Of a stretch of DNA of 64,000 nt, positions 25,394 to 33,565 are shown piece after piece. The DNA is taken from assembly GCF_009299485.1 (NCBI RefSeq), contig NZ_WBSO01000003.1, positions 235,669-299,668 of the forward strand, read 5' to 3'. Below the pieces are notes generated by a model that was given only the letters and a program-made list of their open reading frames with translations, did no database searches and was not told where the DNA came from. The stretch comes from Bifidobacterium apri. Its GTDB lineage: Bacteria > Actinomycetota > Actinomycetes > Actinomycetales > Bifidobacteriaceae. How positions within the stretch are numbered: the first letter of the stretch is position 1; each line of letters starts with the position of its first letter. The position numbers were made by a program, and so were the translations under genes.

Positions 25394-25514
25394 CTCGATG
25401 TATGTGATTTGTGGGGTGTGCGCGTTGTTCGGATTCGTCTTCTACCTGTGGCTGCTGATCGGCAGGTCACACGAGCGGTCGGGTCAATGAGCTGCAGGCG
25501 GCTTTGTCGCCTCG

Positions 25515-27395
25515 TCATCCCAGCTCTTTACGCGTACGCGCCCCGCACACGATCCCTGTCGTCAGCAAACATACGAGCGTCAACACGATGAATGCCTTGG
25601 CGCTGATCGGCGGTCTGAAAGACATGTCCGATGATGATATGACAATCAGGGAACACCAGATCACGGCATAGACCACAGTGCTGAGTATCGCCGCGGCAAT
25701 GACGTCAATGACTCCTTCAAGCGCTGAAATGCCGACGATTCCTTGAGGCGTTGCACATATCGTTTTCAGCATCCTGTCTTGTTCGAGATGCTCTCGTGCC
25801 GCCGTATCGGCCGCCTGGACGAGGAACAGGACCGCGAGCAATGCGGCGCCGCCGATGAGCAGCAATGTTCCGGACCTGCCGTTATTACGGTATTCGATGA
25901 AATAGTCGATGAACCCTTGTTTGGTATATAGCTGGATGGTGTTGTCCGCGTGCGTTGCATTCCAAGTATCGACGACGTCGCGGCTGTGAGTTGCATTGAT
26001 ATAAGCCATCAACGGTTGTGCTTTCCCCTGCGAGTGCAAAGATCCCTTCAACGCAAGGTAGGAAGGCGACAATCCTGGGATGTCGTCGACAATCGCGACG
26101 ATCGTCGCGGTGTGCGCGGTGTTGTCTATACCGCGGATGGTGATGGTGTCTCCGAGATGTTTCCCGTTCCCGACGGCCGCTACCTTGTTTTCGCCCAGAT
26201 CCGCCAGATCACCTTCCAATGTTGTCATGCCACAAGCATTGGCTGTCAAGGATCGCCGATCCGTGAAAGCAATGGAATACAGAGTGGTGTCGTCATCGTC
26301 AATGGCGAACCCTTGTGTCGTGAACACTGTGGATGAGCTGATTGTCGATTCGTGTTGCAGGTACGTTGACAATGCCGGCTCATACGCTGAATCCCCGCGT
26401 GCAACGATGGACGATGGGATTGCGCTCATTTGGGTTGATACGCTTTCGGCGGTCGCGGTATCCATGAGGGTGAGGAATGGGCACACAACCAACATCAGAA
26501 TCGTGACAGGGAGGGCGATGGAGGCTGTGCGGCTTGCGTTCCTGACGCTTCTTCGGCTCGCTACGACAACTGGGGCCGAGGAGGTGAACGCGGCGGTGAT
26601 GCCTCGCACAATAGTGGGGAATATCCCCGGGGCTGCGATGGCGGAAGCGATGATGAACAGGAGTATTTCACAGAACACTCTTGCTTCGGGCTGGATTTGC
26701 GTCGGTGCGAATCCAATCGCCATGCCGCCGATGGCTGGTATCGTCGCCACGACCATGCGGCGGGTATGTGTTCCTGTTTTTTCGGTGACCACTTCTCGAA
26801 TCGTCTCCAGAGGCGACACGTTCGTGATGCGCTTGGAGGCATAGAGGATGCCTATTGTGAGTGTGCAGATCATGATTGCCAACGAGCCGATTGCCGCGGA
26901 TGGATGCACGATCACGGTGAACGATGGTGCTGCCCCGCCGGCGGACACGAGCAGCGTCGCAAGAGGGAAACATAGAGCGCAGCCGGCAAGGCAACCGATG
27001 ACGGAACTTGCACTGCCGTATGCGCCGAGTGATCGAAGCAAAATGATGCGAATCTGTGTTGCGGTTGCGCCATTGAGATAGAGCAGAGCGTATTTTTTCC
27101 GCTGCTCTTCGACGACAAAACCGGTTGCAGAGACGATAAGCAGTAATGCTGTCAGTAGTGAGAACAGCAGCATGATTCCCGTTAGCGTCTGTGAACCTGA
27201 ATAGTAGGCGTTGGTCTCTATGCGCTGGATGGTATTGCCTGCTGTGGCTCCATCTTGAAGCTGGGCGGATTTCCATACGAGCGCACATGCGGTGACCAAT
27301 GCCGACGTGGCAAACGTGGAGATGCACAGCGTTCGGTATGAGGAGGCGTGGCGTTTACGGAATTGTTGGGAAACCACGCTGAGTTGCGATGACAT
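25515..27395 (-). CDS. FtsX-family ABC transporter permease
   Basis: 626-residue membrane protein with the MacB/FtsX layout: a membrane segment near 30-50, a group of segments near 70-180 and 210-260, a large soluble extracytoplasmic region at about 320-500, and the last segments near 510-620. A repeat of the FtsX-type core (MLLFSLLTALLLIVSATGFVVEEQRKKYALLYLNGAT near 75-112, and LLIGGAALLAVLFLVQAADTAAREHLEQDRMLKTICATPQ near 510-550) is visible. Such permeases work by mechanotransmission, in export of peptides or in resistance, not in uptake. AAGAAGG precedes the ATG, and it starts 11 bases after the ATPase gene. Confidence 0.88.
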   Translation of the reverse strand: MSSQLSVVSQQFRKRHASSYRTLCISTFATSALVTACALVWKSAQLQDGATAGNTIQRIETNAYYSGSQTLTGIMLLFSLLTALLLIVSATGFVVEEQRKKYALLYLNGATATQIRIILLRSLGAYGSASSVIGCLAGCALCFPLATLLVSAGGAAPSFTVIVHPSAAIGSLAIMICTLTIGILYASKRITNVSPLETIREVVTEKTGTHTRRMVVATIPAIGGMAIGFAPTQIQPEARVFCEILLFIIASAIAAPGIFPTIVRGITAAFTSSAPVVVASRRSVRNASRTASIALPVTILMLVVCPFLTLMDTATAESVSTQMSAIPSSIVARGDSAYEPALSTYLQHESTISSSTVFTTQGFAIDDDDTTLYSIAFTDRRSLTANACGMTTLEGDLADLGENKVAAVGNGKHLGDTITIRGIDNTAHTATIVAIVDDIPGLSPSYLALKGSLHSQGKAQPLMAYINATHSRDVVDTWNATHADNTIQLYTKQGFIDYFIEYRNNGRSGTLLLIGGAALLAVLFLVQAADTAAREHLEQDRMLKTICATPQGIVGISALEGVIDVIAAAILSTVVYAVIWCSLIVISSSDMSFRPPISAKAFIVLTLVCLLTTGIVCGARTRKELG

Positions 27396-27406
27396 GGCGC
27401 ACCTTC

Positions 27407-28220
27407 TTACTGAGCGTCTTCGGTTGTTGACGGAGCTGAAGCGAAGTTGCCGGTACTGAAGGCCAACGCGATATCCGCAGCGGTCATGCCGCGGTGGATG
27501 CCGACAACCGAACCGTCAACAAGGAAAATGACCTGATCTGCGCATGCCGCGACATTGGGGTCGTGGGTGACCATGATCACGGTCTGTTTTCTGTCGGATG
27601 CCATGCGGAAGAGATCCATCACCTCGCGTGTCGTTTTGGAATCAAGCGCTCCTGTCGGCTCGTCGGCGAATAGGATATCCGGATGAAGCGCCAGTCCTCT
27701 CGCGATGGCGACGCGTTGCCGTTGCCCGCCGGAGAGGTCTTCCGGGTAGGAGTCCGCATACTGGTCCAAACCTACATCCGCGAGCGCACGGCGAGCGTCC
27801 TGCTCGGGTAGCGTGTGTGATCCAAACATGCTGGGAAGCAGGACGTTCTGGGTGGCGGTGAGTTCCGGGAGCAGATTGTAATTTTGGAATACGAATCCGA
27901 AATGTTCGCGGCGGAACGTTGTCAGGTCATTGCCTTTGAGTGTGGTGATATCGGTGGTGCCGCAGATAACATGCCCGTGTTGGGGGCATAGTAGCCCGCT
28001 GGCGCAATAGAGTAGTGTCGACTTGCCTGACCCGGAGGGGCCCATGATTGCGCTCCATGAACCGCTTGGAAAATCAAGTGAGATATCGCGAAGAATGTTC
28101 GTGTTGGTTGAATATGAAAACGTGATATCACTCAGTGACAGGACGATGCTCGGGCCAGTTGCTTGCGTCGGTGCAGGCGTGACGTCGTTGACGGTGTGTG
28201 TGTGGTGTCGACATGCTCAT
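27407..28220 (-). pseudogene. ABC transporter ATP-binding subunit, frameshifted near the 5' end (possibly phase-variable)
   Basis: Partner of the FtsX permease. The body is intact: Walker A MGPSGSGKSTLLYCASG, signature LSGGQRQRVAIARGLALHPDILFADEPTGALDSKT, and H-loop VMVTHDPN. Sequence coding for the A-loop aromatic (LSDITFSYSTNTNILRDISL) continues upstream to 28216 but contains no ATG, GTG or TTG start. The only good start is the ATG at 28220, with GAGG five bases before it, which is in a different frame. A run of CA dinucleotides at 28194-28204 lies between; adding one CA (or removing two) would join ATG to the body and give about 271 residues. As it stands only a 212-residue piece lacking the first strands (from the Met at 28045) could be made. 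Decay, sequencing error and slipped-strand switching all fit. Confidence 0.75.
28194..28204. repeat. CA/GT dinucleotide tract inside the ABC ATPase gene
   Basis: GTGTGTGTGTG on the + strand, five and a half units, located between the only good start codon and the frame of the ATPase. A short imperfect extension (GTGT) adjoins it. Confidence 0.85.
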
Positions 28221-28542
28221 GGCTTCCTCGATGATGTGTCATCTGGTTTCCGTGTGAAGTGGCGCACTTCAGAAACCGTAATGCTCAGTATATCTCAGGG
28301 CGGCATGGGCGCTGCTTTTCGTATCGGTGTCTTCCGGTCAGGGCGGGGATGGCTTGTTGTGTGGCGGGGCGTTGGGCTCAGTGTTGAATGCCGGTTGAGA
28401 CGCCGTGGGTGATTGGGAGCGTGATTCGGATTGGATTGTCTGGTGACGGTGTGCCGAACGGCGTGGGAGAATGTCCGGATGTCGTGATTTGGCGGATGGT
28501 ATCCCGCGCTTCGTCTGGGAGTATTGCGCGATGCTGCGTCCC

Positions 28543-28588
28543 TGCGGATGATCTCCCAATGGTAACGTTGGAATTCCGCGATTCTTGA
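28543..28588 (-). repeat. 46-bp dispersed repeat, copy 1
   Basis: In reverse it reads TCAAGAATCGCGGAATTCCA and ends TTGGGAGATCATCCGCA. It matches 32784-32829 at 40 of 46 positions, in opposite orientation. The two copies bracket higBA, rnhA, the dehydrogenase and merR. Confidence 0.85.
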
Positions 28589-28610
28589 GTCCGCTCCTTG
28601 GCTCGATATC

Positions 28611-28651
28611 GGGAGATTATCGCTCGGATGGCGCATGCGCGATAATCTCCC
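28611..28651. repeat. Palindrome with GGGAGATTATCGC arms
   Basis: 13-bp perfect arms GGGAGATTATCGC / GCGATAATCTCCC around a 15-base loop. It shares the GGGAGAT core with several palindromes near 32.6-32.9 kb. Confidence 0.85.
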
Positions 28652-28741
28652 GCGAGGCTCCGAGACGTTGTCTGTTGGTCAGGCATATCTGAGCTTCAGG
28701 TGTCGTTTGCCAATACTATTGCAACGTGATACTATTGGGAG

Positions 28742-29032
28742 ATGCGTACCCGAAATCGTGAACTCAATGATTTTCTATATGGTGGCCCATTGCCGGCGGG
28801 ATGCCCTACAGGAATCGAAAAGCAACTCGCAAGGCGCCTGCAGATGTTGAAAGCGGCAAACTCGCTGCTTGACCTGCGGGCGCCTCCCGGTAATCGGCTC
28901 GAGGCGTTGACCGGGAATCTCCGTGGGTACTGGAGCATTCGGGTGAACAAACAATACCGGCTGGTGTTCCGCTGGGATGAGATGACGCAGGAGGCGTATG
29001 ATGTCTACTTCACTGACTACCACCGTGGATGA
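28742..29032 (+). CDS. higB: HigB-like toxin (RelE/ParE superfamily mRNA interferase)
   Basis: 96-residue protein with the HigB core LKAANSLLDLRAPPGNRLEALTGNLRGYWSIRVNKQYRLVFRWDE, ending VYFTDYH. In this family the toxin cleaves mRNA at the ribosome. The N-terminus is several residues shorter than usual (it lacks the MIKSF-type strand) because a stop lies five codons upstream, and GGGAG abuts the ATG, so the start may be weak or the toxin slightly truncated. It overlaps the antitoxin gene by 32 bases, the normal toxin-first order of higBA. Confidence 0.9.
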   Translation: MRTRNRELNDFLYGGPLPAGCPTGIEKQLARRLQMLKAANSLLDLRAPPGNRLEALTGNLRGYWSIRVNKQYRLVFRWDEMTQEAYDVYFTDYHRG

Positions 29033-29348
29033 GACGAGTGCGGGAGCCCCTCATTCAAGGTTGAGCACGCCCGGGGAAATCCTGCAGGAGGAATTTCTCG
29101 AGCCGTTGGGCATCAGTCGATATCGGCTTGCCAAAGCGATGGGTGTGGAACAGACCGCGGTCGGGGAAATCGTCAACGGGCGCCGCGCCATCAGTGTCGC
29201 CATGGCATATCGTTTGGCGGGGGCGTTGGGGACTACACCTCAATTCTGGCTCGGCTTACAGCGCGACTATGACTTGATGACCTTTGATACTTCGCAGCTC
29301 GGTCCGATCGTCCCGCTGACTGCCGGCCGCCCGCTTACCCAAGCATGA
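29001..29348 (+). CDS. higA: HigA-family antitoxin (XRE helix-turn-helix)
   Basis: 115 residues from the second of two adjacent ATGs, which gives a six-base spacing from AGGAGG. The HigA signature is HPGEIL-like (STPGEILQEEFLEPLGISRYRLAKAMGVEQTAVGEIVNGRRAISVAMAYRLAGALGTTPQFWLGLQRDYDL). It neutralises HigB and represses the operon through its XRE domain. Its 3' end overlaps the end of rnhA on the other strand by 14 bases. The N-terminal 20 residues are an extension over typical HigA. Confidence 0.93.
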   Translation: MSTSLTTTVDETSAGAPHSRLSTPGEILQEEFLEPLGISRYRLAKAMGVEQTAVGEIVNGRRAISVAMAYRLAGALGTTPQFWLGLQRDYDLMTFDTSQLGPIVPLTAGRPLTQA

Positions 29349-30432
29349 ATCGGGCGCCGTTGAGCTCGATGGAGCCGTCGCCTTGCACGTATCCGTCGAT
29401 TTCCACCAGTCCGTGGATGCGGCGGGGTTCGCCGCTGAATGTCGGGCTGCTGGATGGCGGCGGGGAGAAACGCAGCGTGCCGGAAAGAGTCAAGCCGGGG
29501 ACCACGCGCAGACGATTGCCACCGGATGGTGCAGGAGGGGTCGGGGAGGCCGCCGGTGTGGTCTGGTTGTCGGGAGTTGATGCGGCTGATTCGTCGTCGG
29601 CTGAATCGGCAGGTTCGATGGTGCTGGGTTCAACGGTGCTGGTGCCATCATCCGCGCCCGTTGTCGCGGCTTCCGCGGTCCTGTGGTAATCGGGCAAATC
29701 ATCAGGCACACCTTCTGGCTCGGCCAGCTGCTCAGCCAGCGATTCGGCGCGTTTGCTGCCGGAAGAAGTCCGCGAATCCGGCTTGCGGTCGCTCGTACCG
29801 GGCACGCCGCCGGTGTCTTCGGCACGTCCCAAGTGGTATTCGGCGGCGGAGATCTTGCCTTCCATGAGCATATGCGCGTCCTCGGGCACGGTGGTGCCTT
29901 TGGCGTATTCGGAGGCGAGCAGCGACTGCCAGCCTTCGAGCGGCAGATACCCTGGTTTGACGCCGCTGCGGCAGTCGCCCGCGTACCCGTGGGCGAGATG
30001 GTCGACTTTCTCGTTGCCGGGATTGTTGTTGTGCCCTTTGACCCACACGAATTTCACTGGGCCGGGGCGCTGTGAGATCTCATGGTCAATTGCCTTGATG
30101 AGCTCGCGGTTTTTCACCGGCTGGCCTTTGGAGTTCTTCCACCCGTTTTTCTTCCATCCGCGTACCCAAGCCGTGGAGCAGTTGATGGCGTATTGCGAGT
30201 CGGATTCAATGGTGAGCGGTTCCGCTCCAGGGTGGGCGCGCAGTGCTTCGAGTACTGCGCACAGTTCGCCGATCTGGTTGGTGCCGTTGGATGCGCCACC
30301 TGCATCGCAATCGCCTTCGTGCTCATGCCCGGGAGTCCCGCCCGCATGCGGCGTGTGATCCGCCCATGCCCACCCCATCGGGCCATTCGGATTACCCAGT
30401 GCTGACCCATCCGTCGAAACCGTGATCGTCAT
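29335..30432 (-). CDS. rnhA: Ribonuclease HI with long C-terminal extension
   Basis: Cleaves RNA in RNA-DNA hybrids. The catalytic acids are visible: Asp in STDGSALGNPNG (near 8), Glu in NQIGELCAVLEAL (near 55), Asp in IESDSQYAIN (near 77) and Asp in GHNNNPGNEKVDHLAHG (near 145). The RNase H domain takes up about 155 residues, with an insert at 30-48 (HAGGTPGHEHEGDCDAGGAS). Some 200 further residues follow: a conserved linker (PLEGWQSLLASEYAKG), a Thr/Pro/Ala-rich disordered stretch (225-300), and a C-terminal beta-like piece (RIHGLVEIDGYVQGDGSIEL). Total 365. A diverged scrap of this gene's 3' end lies at 25183-25224. Confidence 0.92.
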   Translation of the reverse strand: MTITVSTDGSALGNPNGPMGWAWADHTPHAGGTPGHEHEGDCDAGGASNGTNQIGELCAVLEALRAHPGAEPLTIESDSQYAINCSTAWVRGWKKNGWKNSKGQPVKNRELIKAIDHEISQRPGPVKFVWVKGHNNNPGNEKVDHLAHGYAGDCRSGVKPGYLPLEGWQSLLASEYAKGTTVPEDAHMLMEGKISAAEYHLGRAEDTGGVPGTSDRKPDSRTSSGSKRAESLAEQLAEPEGVPDDLPDYHRTAEAATTGADDGTSTVEPSTIEPADSADDESAASTPDNQTTPAASPTPPAPSGGNRLRVVPGLTLSGTLRFSPPPSSSPTFSGEPRRIHGLVEIDGYVQGDGSIELNGARFMLG

Positions 30433-30551
30433 GCCTCCACCTTACGGACAGGTGGGGATACGTTGCAGCGACCGCAGAAACGCTCAATCGACGCGGTTCG
30501 CCCCTGCACACAGGGGGATGCGGCTGTCTGACCATTCGGGCGTGTCGCCAT

Positions 30552-30582
30552 TTGACTTGAAGTGAACTTGAACCTTTAGAGT
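30552..30582 (+). promoter_or_regulatory. MerR-type promoter of the alcohol dehydrogenase gene
   Basis: TTGACT at 30552-30557 and TAGAGT at 30577-30582 are 19 bases apart, the overlong spacer typical of MerR-activated promoters, with the dyad AAGT-GA-ACTT in the middle of the spacer. The MerR gene lies downstream of the dehydrogenase. Confidence 0.7.
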
Positions 30583-30694
30583 GAAAGCATCACGACGCGG
30601 ATACGGAATCGTTCCTGGCGACGCGTGTTTGCCGGGCAACGCTCGCGGCGGCAAACTGCGTGATCCGCGCCACAACACAAGGAGTGCAACCATC

Positions 30695-31786
30695 ATGAAA
30701 TCAACCATCTATTACGGTCCTCGTGATATCCGCGTCGAGGAACGACCCATCCCAACCGTCCAGGAGCCCGGCGACCTGATCATCCGTGTCGTCCGCACTT
30801 GCGTATGCGGGTCCGACCTATGGCCCTACCGCAGTCAGGACGTGAACTCCGCCGGCACCCCGATCGGGCATGAATCCATCGGCGTCGTCACCGAGGCCGG
30901 CGCTGACGTGACCGTCGTCAAACCCGGCGATTTCGTCATCGTGCCGTTCCCCATCAGCTGTGGCGAATGCGCGGCTTGCAAGGCCGGCTTCGAATCCAGT
31001 TGCTTGAACGGCGGCTACTTCGGCGGCGCCGAAGGTGAAGGCTGCCAGAGCGAATATCTGCATGTGCCGCACGCCAATGGCACGGTTGTCAACGTGTCCG
31101 GGGCGCTCGCCGCAGGCGATATCCCCGGCGCGCCGGCGAGTCCGAAGGATTGTTCTGATGAGATGCTCGCCGACCTGCTGACCCTGTCCGATGTGATGGG
31201 CACCGGCTACCATGCGGCCGTCAGCGCTGAAGTCAAGCTTGGTGATACCGCTGTCGTATTCGGCGATGGCGCGGTTGGCTTGTGCGGTGTGCTGTCCGCC
31301 AAGCTGCTGGGCGCTACCCGGATTATCTCCATGAGCCGCCATGAGGATCGCGCCGCAATCGCCCGCGAATTCGGTGCCACCGACATCGTGCCCGAGCGTG
31401 ATGACGCGGCGGTCGCGCGCGTCATGGAACTCACCGGCTCCGGTGCCGATGCCGTGCTCGAATGCGTCGGATCCGCCCAGTCGTTCAACACTGCGCTGCG
31501 CGTCGGACGTCCGGGTTCCGTCATCGGCCGTGTCGGTTTGCCGCACGGGGTGCAGATTCCGGCAGAGGCGACGTTCTACCGCAATATCGGTATCAAAGGC
31601 GGTCCGGCGCCTGTGCGCACCTACGCTCGTCAGCGCCTGCTGCGCGAAGTCCTCGCCGGCAACATCCATCCAGGACGTGTGTTCACCAAGACGTACAGCT
31701 TGGATGACGTGCCGCAGGCGTACGCCGATATGGACGCGCGCCGCGTCATTAAGGCGTTGGTGAAGGTGTCCGAAGTCGAGGGCTGA
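30695..31786 (+). CDS. Zinc-dependent alcohol dehydrogenase family protein
   Basis: 363 residues, medium-chain dehydrogenase/reductase. The GroES-like half has CVCGSDLWPYRS near 35-46 (catalytic-zinc Cys), GHESIGVV near 60-67, and the structural-zinc loop CGECAACKAGFESSC near 89-103. The nucleotide-binding half has GDGAVGLCGVLSAKLLGA near 190-207. Substrate is unknown; by its MerR partner it probably clears a reactive aldehyde or short-chain alcohol. The ATG at 30695 has AAGGAG upstream; an in-frame ATG 114 bases earlier gives a non-family N-terminus. The transcript would have an approximately 100-base leader from the MerR promoter. A fragment of a second copy is in the scar at 25226-25393. 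Confidence 0.92.
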   Translation: MKSTIYYGPRDIRVEERPIPTVQEPGDLIIRVVRTCVCGSDLWPYRSQDVNSAGTPIGHESIGVVTEAGADVTVVKPGDFVIVPFPISCGECAACKAGFESSCLNGGYFGGAEGEGCQSEYLHVPHANGTVVNVSGALAAGDIPGAPASPKDCSDEMLADLLTLSDVMGTGYHAAVSAEVKLGDTAVVFGDGAVGLCGVLSAKLLGATRIISMSRHEDRAAIAREFGATDIVPERDDAAVARVMELTGSGADAVLECVGSAQSFNTALRVGRPGSVIGRVGLPHGVQIPAEATFYRNIGIKGGPAPVRTYARQRLLREVLAGNIHPGRVFTKTYSLDDVPQAYADMDARRVIKALVKVSEVEG

Positions 31787-32092
31787 CGGTCGACAACGAG
31801 CGTGATGGGTGGCATGATGCGTGGGCTTGATGTATCAGTTCGCATCCGCATCGGAGCCACGCCGGAACCGCATCTGAGCCGACATTGACATTGCAGCCAC
31901 GTCGGACTCCCGCATTGTCTCTGCCGCCTAGGACCACAATCTTGGGCGGCAGGTGCGCGCCGGTGTTCTGCAATAGTGTTGCGATGGTGCGATATTGGGT
32001 TGTGGGGTTGTACTGCGTCGGTAGGATGTCTTCAGAATGTCAGGATTTCAAGGATTTTCGAAGAGGCAATCGGGGACGGAAAGGAGTCGTTG

Positions 32093-32539
32093 ATGGCGAC
32101 ATACACCATCGGCCAAATGGCAAGCAAGCTTGGAGTAGCCACTTCGACACTGCGGTATTACGACAGTGAGGGATTGCTGCCGTTCGTCGGGCGCACCAGC
32201 GGCGGGGCGCGCGTGTTCCGCGATGAAGACATGCCGATGATCAACATCATCGGATGCTTGAAGGCAGGCGGCATGCCGATCAAGAACATCAAACAGTATG
32301 TCGACTTATGCGACCAAGGTGATGTGACCATCGAGCAGCGGCTCGATATGATTCGCGACCAGCGTGACGCGGTTGTTGCCAAGATGCGTGAATTGCAGGA
32401 CAATCTTGACGCGCTCGACTACAAGCTGTGGTACTACCAGACAGCCGACCGGCTGGGATCGTGCGAGCAAGTTGATGCGCTGCCTGATGAGGAGCTGAGC
32501 CCCAAGATGCGCGCGGTGCGGCATCGGTTGAATCACTGA
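32093..32539 (+). CDS. MerR family transcriptional regulator
   Basis: 148 residues from the ATG at 32093 (AAAGGAG seven bases upstream). The N-terminal winged helix is YTIGQMASKLGVATSTLRYYDSEGLLPFVGRTSGGARVF, followed by the wing and a coiled-coil dimerisation helix (DQRDAVVAKMRELQDNLDALDYKLWYYQ). It lacks the metal-binding Cys pair of MerR/CueR, having only isolated Cys residues near 54, 68 and 126, so it belongs with the aldehyde/redox-sensing AdhR-like group. It is probably the activator of the dehydrogenase upstream. Confidence 0.93.
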   Translation: MATYTIGQMASKLGVATSTLRYYDSEGLLPFVGRTSGGARVFRDEDMPMINIIGCLKAGGMPIKNIKQYVDLCDQGDVTIEQRLDMIRDQRDAVVAKMRELQDNLDALDYKLWYYQTADRLGSCEQVDALPDEELSPKMRAVRHRLNH

Positions 32540-33020
32540 ACTCGCCGGGTGTCGCGCAGTGTGATGCGCGGCGTCCACTTGGTGCCGATCCTGGTCTGCG
32601 CATGACGGAGCGGCCACATTGGGGGCGCATCGCACGAGTAGAGCATCGTATCATCTCCCATGGTTTGTGGGAGATGATACGTAAATCCGCCATTCTGCAG
32701 AAAAGTCCCGGATGTTCGTGGGATTTTATCGCAGATGCACCGATTCGTCACTGTTCTCCCAAACCCTGTCTCGGAACCGATTTTCAAGAATCGCGGAATT
32801 CCAATGTTCTTGTTGGGAGATTATCCGCATGAACGTGATATTCGCACAAACTCCCGCACCTCGCGTGGGAGATCAACGTCCGATAGGCCGATTCGCGCTA
32901 AACTCCCATCCGGCAACGACGGTATTGATGGAAAACATTGGACTGCGATAACCACGAGACGTGGGAACCGCATCCGTTTGATCTCTGCTAGACGGTCGAG
33001 GAAAGACACGGAGCGATATT
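32540..33020. repeat. Palindrome-rich intergenic region
   Basis: No gene is supported. The stretch contains a perfect 14-bp palindrome (32647-32681, CGTATCATCTCCCA / TGGGAGATGATACG), then three 41-base blocks that each begin GGGA and end CTCCC (32720-32760, 32815-32855, 32867-32907), the last two sharing GGGAGAT...ATTCGC and AAACTCCC. The 46-bp repeat copy 2 overlaps the second block. Confidence 0.7.
32784..32829 (+). repeat. 46-bp dispersed repeat, copy 2
   Basis: TCAAGAATCGCGGAATTCCA at the left and TTGGGAGATTATCCGCA at the right, matching the inverted copy at 28543-28588 with six differences. Confidence 0.85.
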
Positions 33021-33305
33021 ATGACCAATGCGAGTAAACAGCAATCGCTTACTGCGGAAGAGTTGGAAGAGCGATTCGATCATGGCGAGGAAGCACCCGG
33101 ATACTTCGATGTGGACCATCCCATTGTTGAGCGGCATCCCATCGTCCAGAAGCGTATCACCTTGACCATGCCTGACTGGATTGTCGAAGGGCTGGATGAA
33201 GAAGCCGAAGAGCTTGCAATCAGTCGTAATGCAGTAGTGAATACATGGCTTGCTGAACGGATTCGCGCTTCGCATGCGCACGGCCAATCCGTGGTGCGGG
33301 CGTGA
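33021..33305 (+). CDS. Ribbon-helix-helix (CopG/BrnA-like) protein, possibly an orphan antitoxin
   Basis: 94 residues. The C-terminal half QKRITLTMPDWIVEGLDEEAEELAISRNAVVNTWLAERI has the strand-helix-helix pattern of CopG-type DNA-binding antitoxins; the N-terminal half (EELEERFDHGEEAPGYFDVD) is acidic and resembles BrnA-type antitoxin leaders. The gene normally sits directly after a small toxin, but none is found next to it on either side, so it is either an orphan or a stand-alone regulator. The ribosome site (GGAGCGATATT) is moderate. Confidence 0.75.
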   Translation: MTNASKQQSLTAEELEERFDHGEEAPGYFDVDHPIVERHPIVQKRITLTMPDWIVEGLDEEAEELAISRNAVVNTWLAERIRASHAHGQSVVRA

Positions 33306-33565
33306 CGGATTCCAATGCGAGCTGCACGGCTCTAGTCGAGAAGGGTCTTTACCGTCTGTAACAAGCCATTAAAATCAGCAGGCCAAGCCGTTACTCTAGC
33401 GTAACCGTACGCCTGTGATTCCACTCCACGTTTCTGCCACAATGCCGGTATCGGGCGCTCGAACAGCGTATCAGCTGATCTCTCCAGAAGAGACGGGCGT
33501 CATGGGCCGCATCCCAGACATGATGCGACCGGCGAACGTATCGCAGAAACGGAGGCATGGTCGAG

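Larger units (their letters stand above)
28250..28741. other. Intergenic region with palindromic repeats
   Basis: Roughly 490 bases without a supportable gene. It holds a 46-bp dispersed repeat (28543-28588), a long palindrome (28611-28651), and just before higB a 9-bp direct repeat ATACTATTG at 28713 and 28729 that could be a HigA binding site. Apart from these I see nothing. Confidence 0.6.

Noticed and set aside
25193..25591. 132-codon frame containing alcohol dehydrogenase-like sequence
   Set aside because: It is a chance fusion of an rnhA scrap, a dehydrogenase fragment and unrelated sequence, without start signals; described as a scar.
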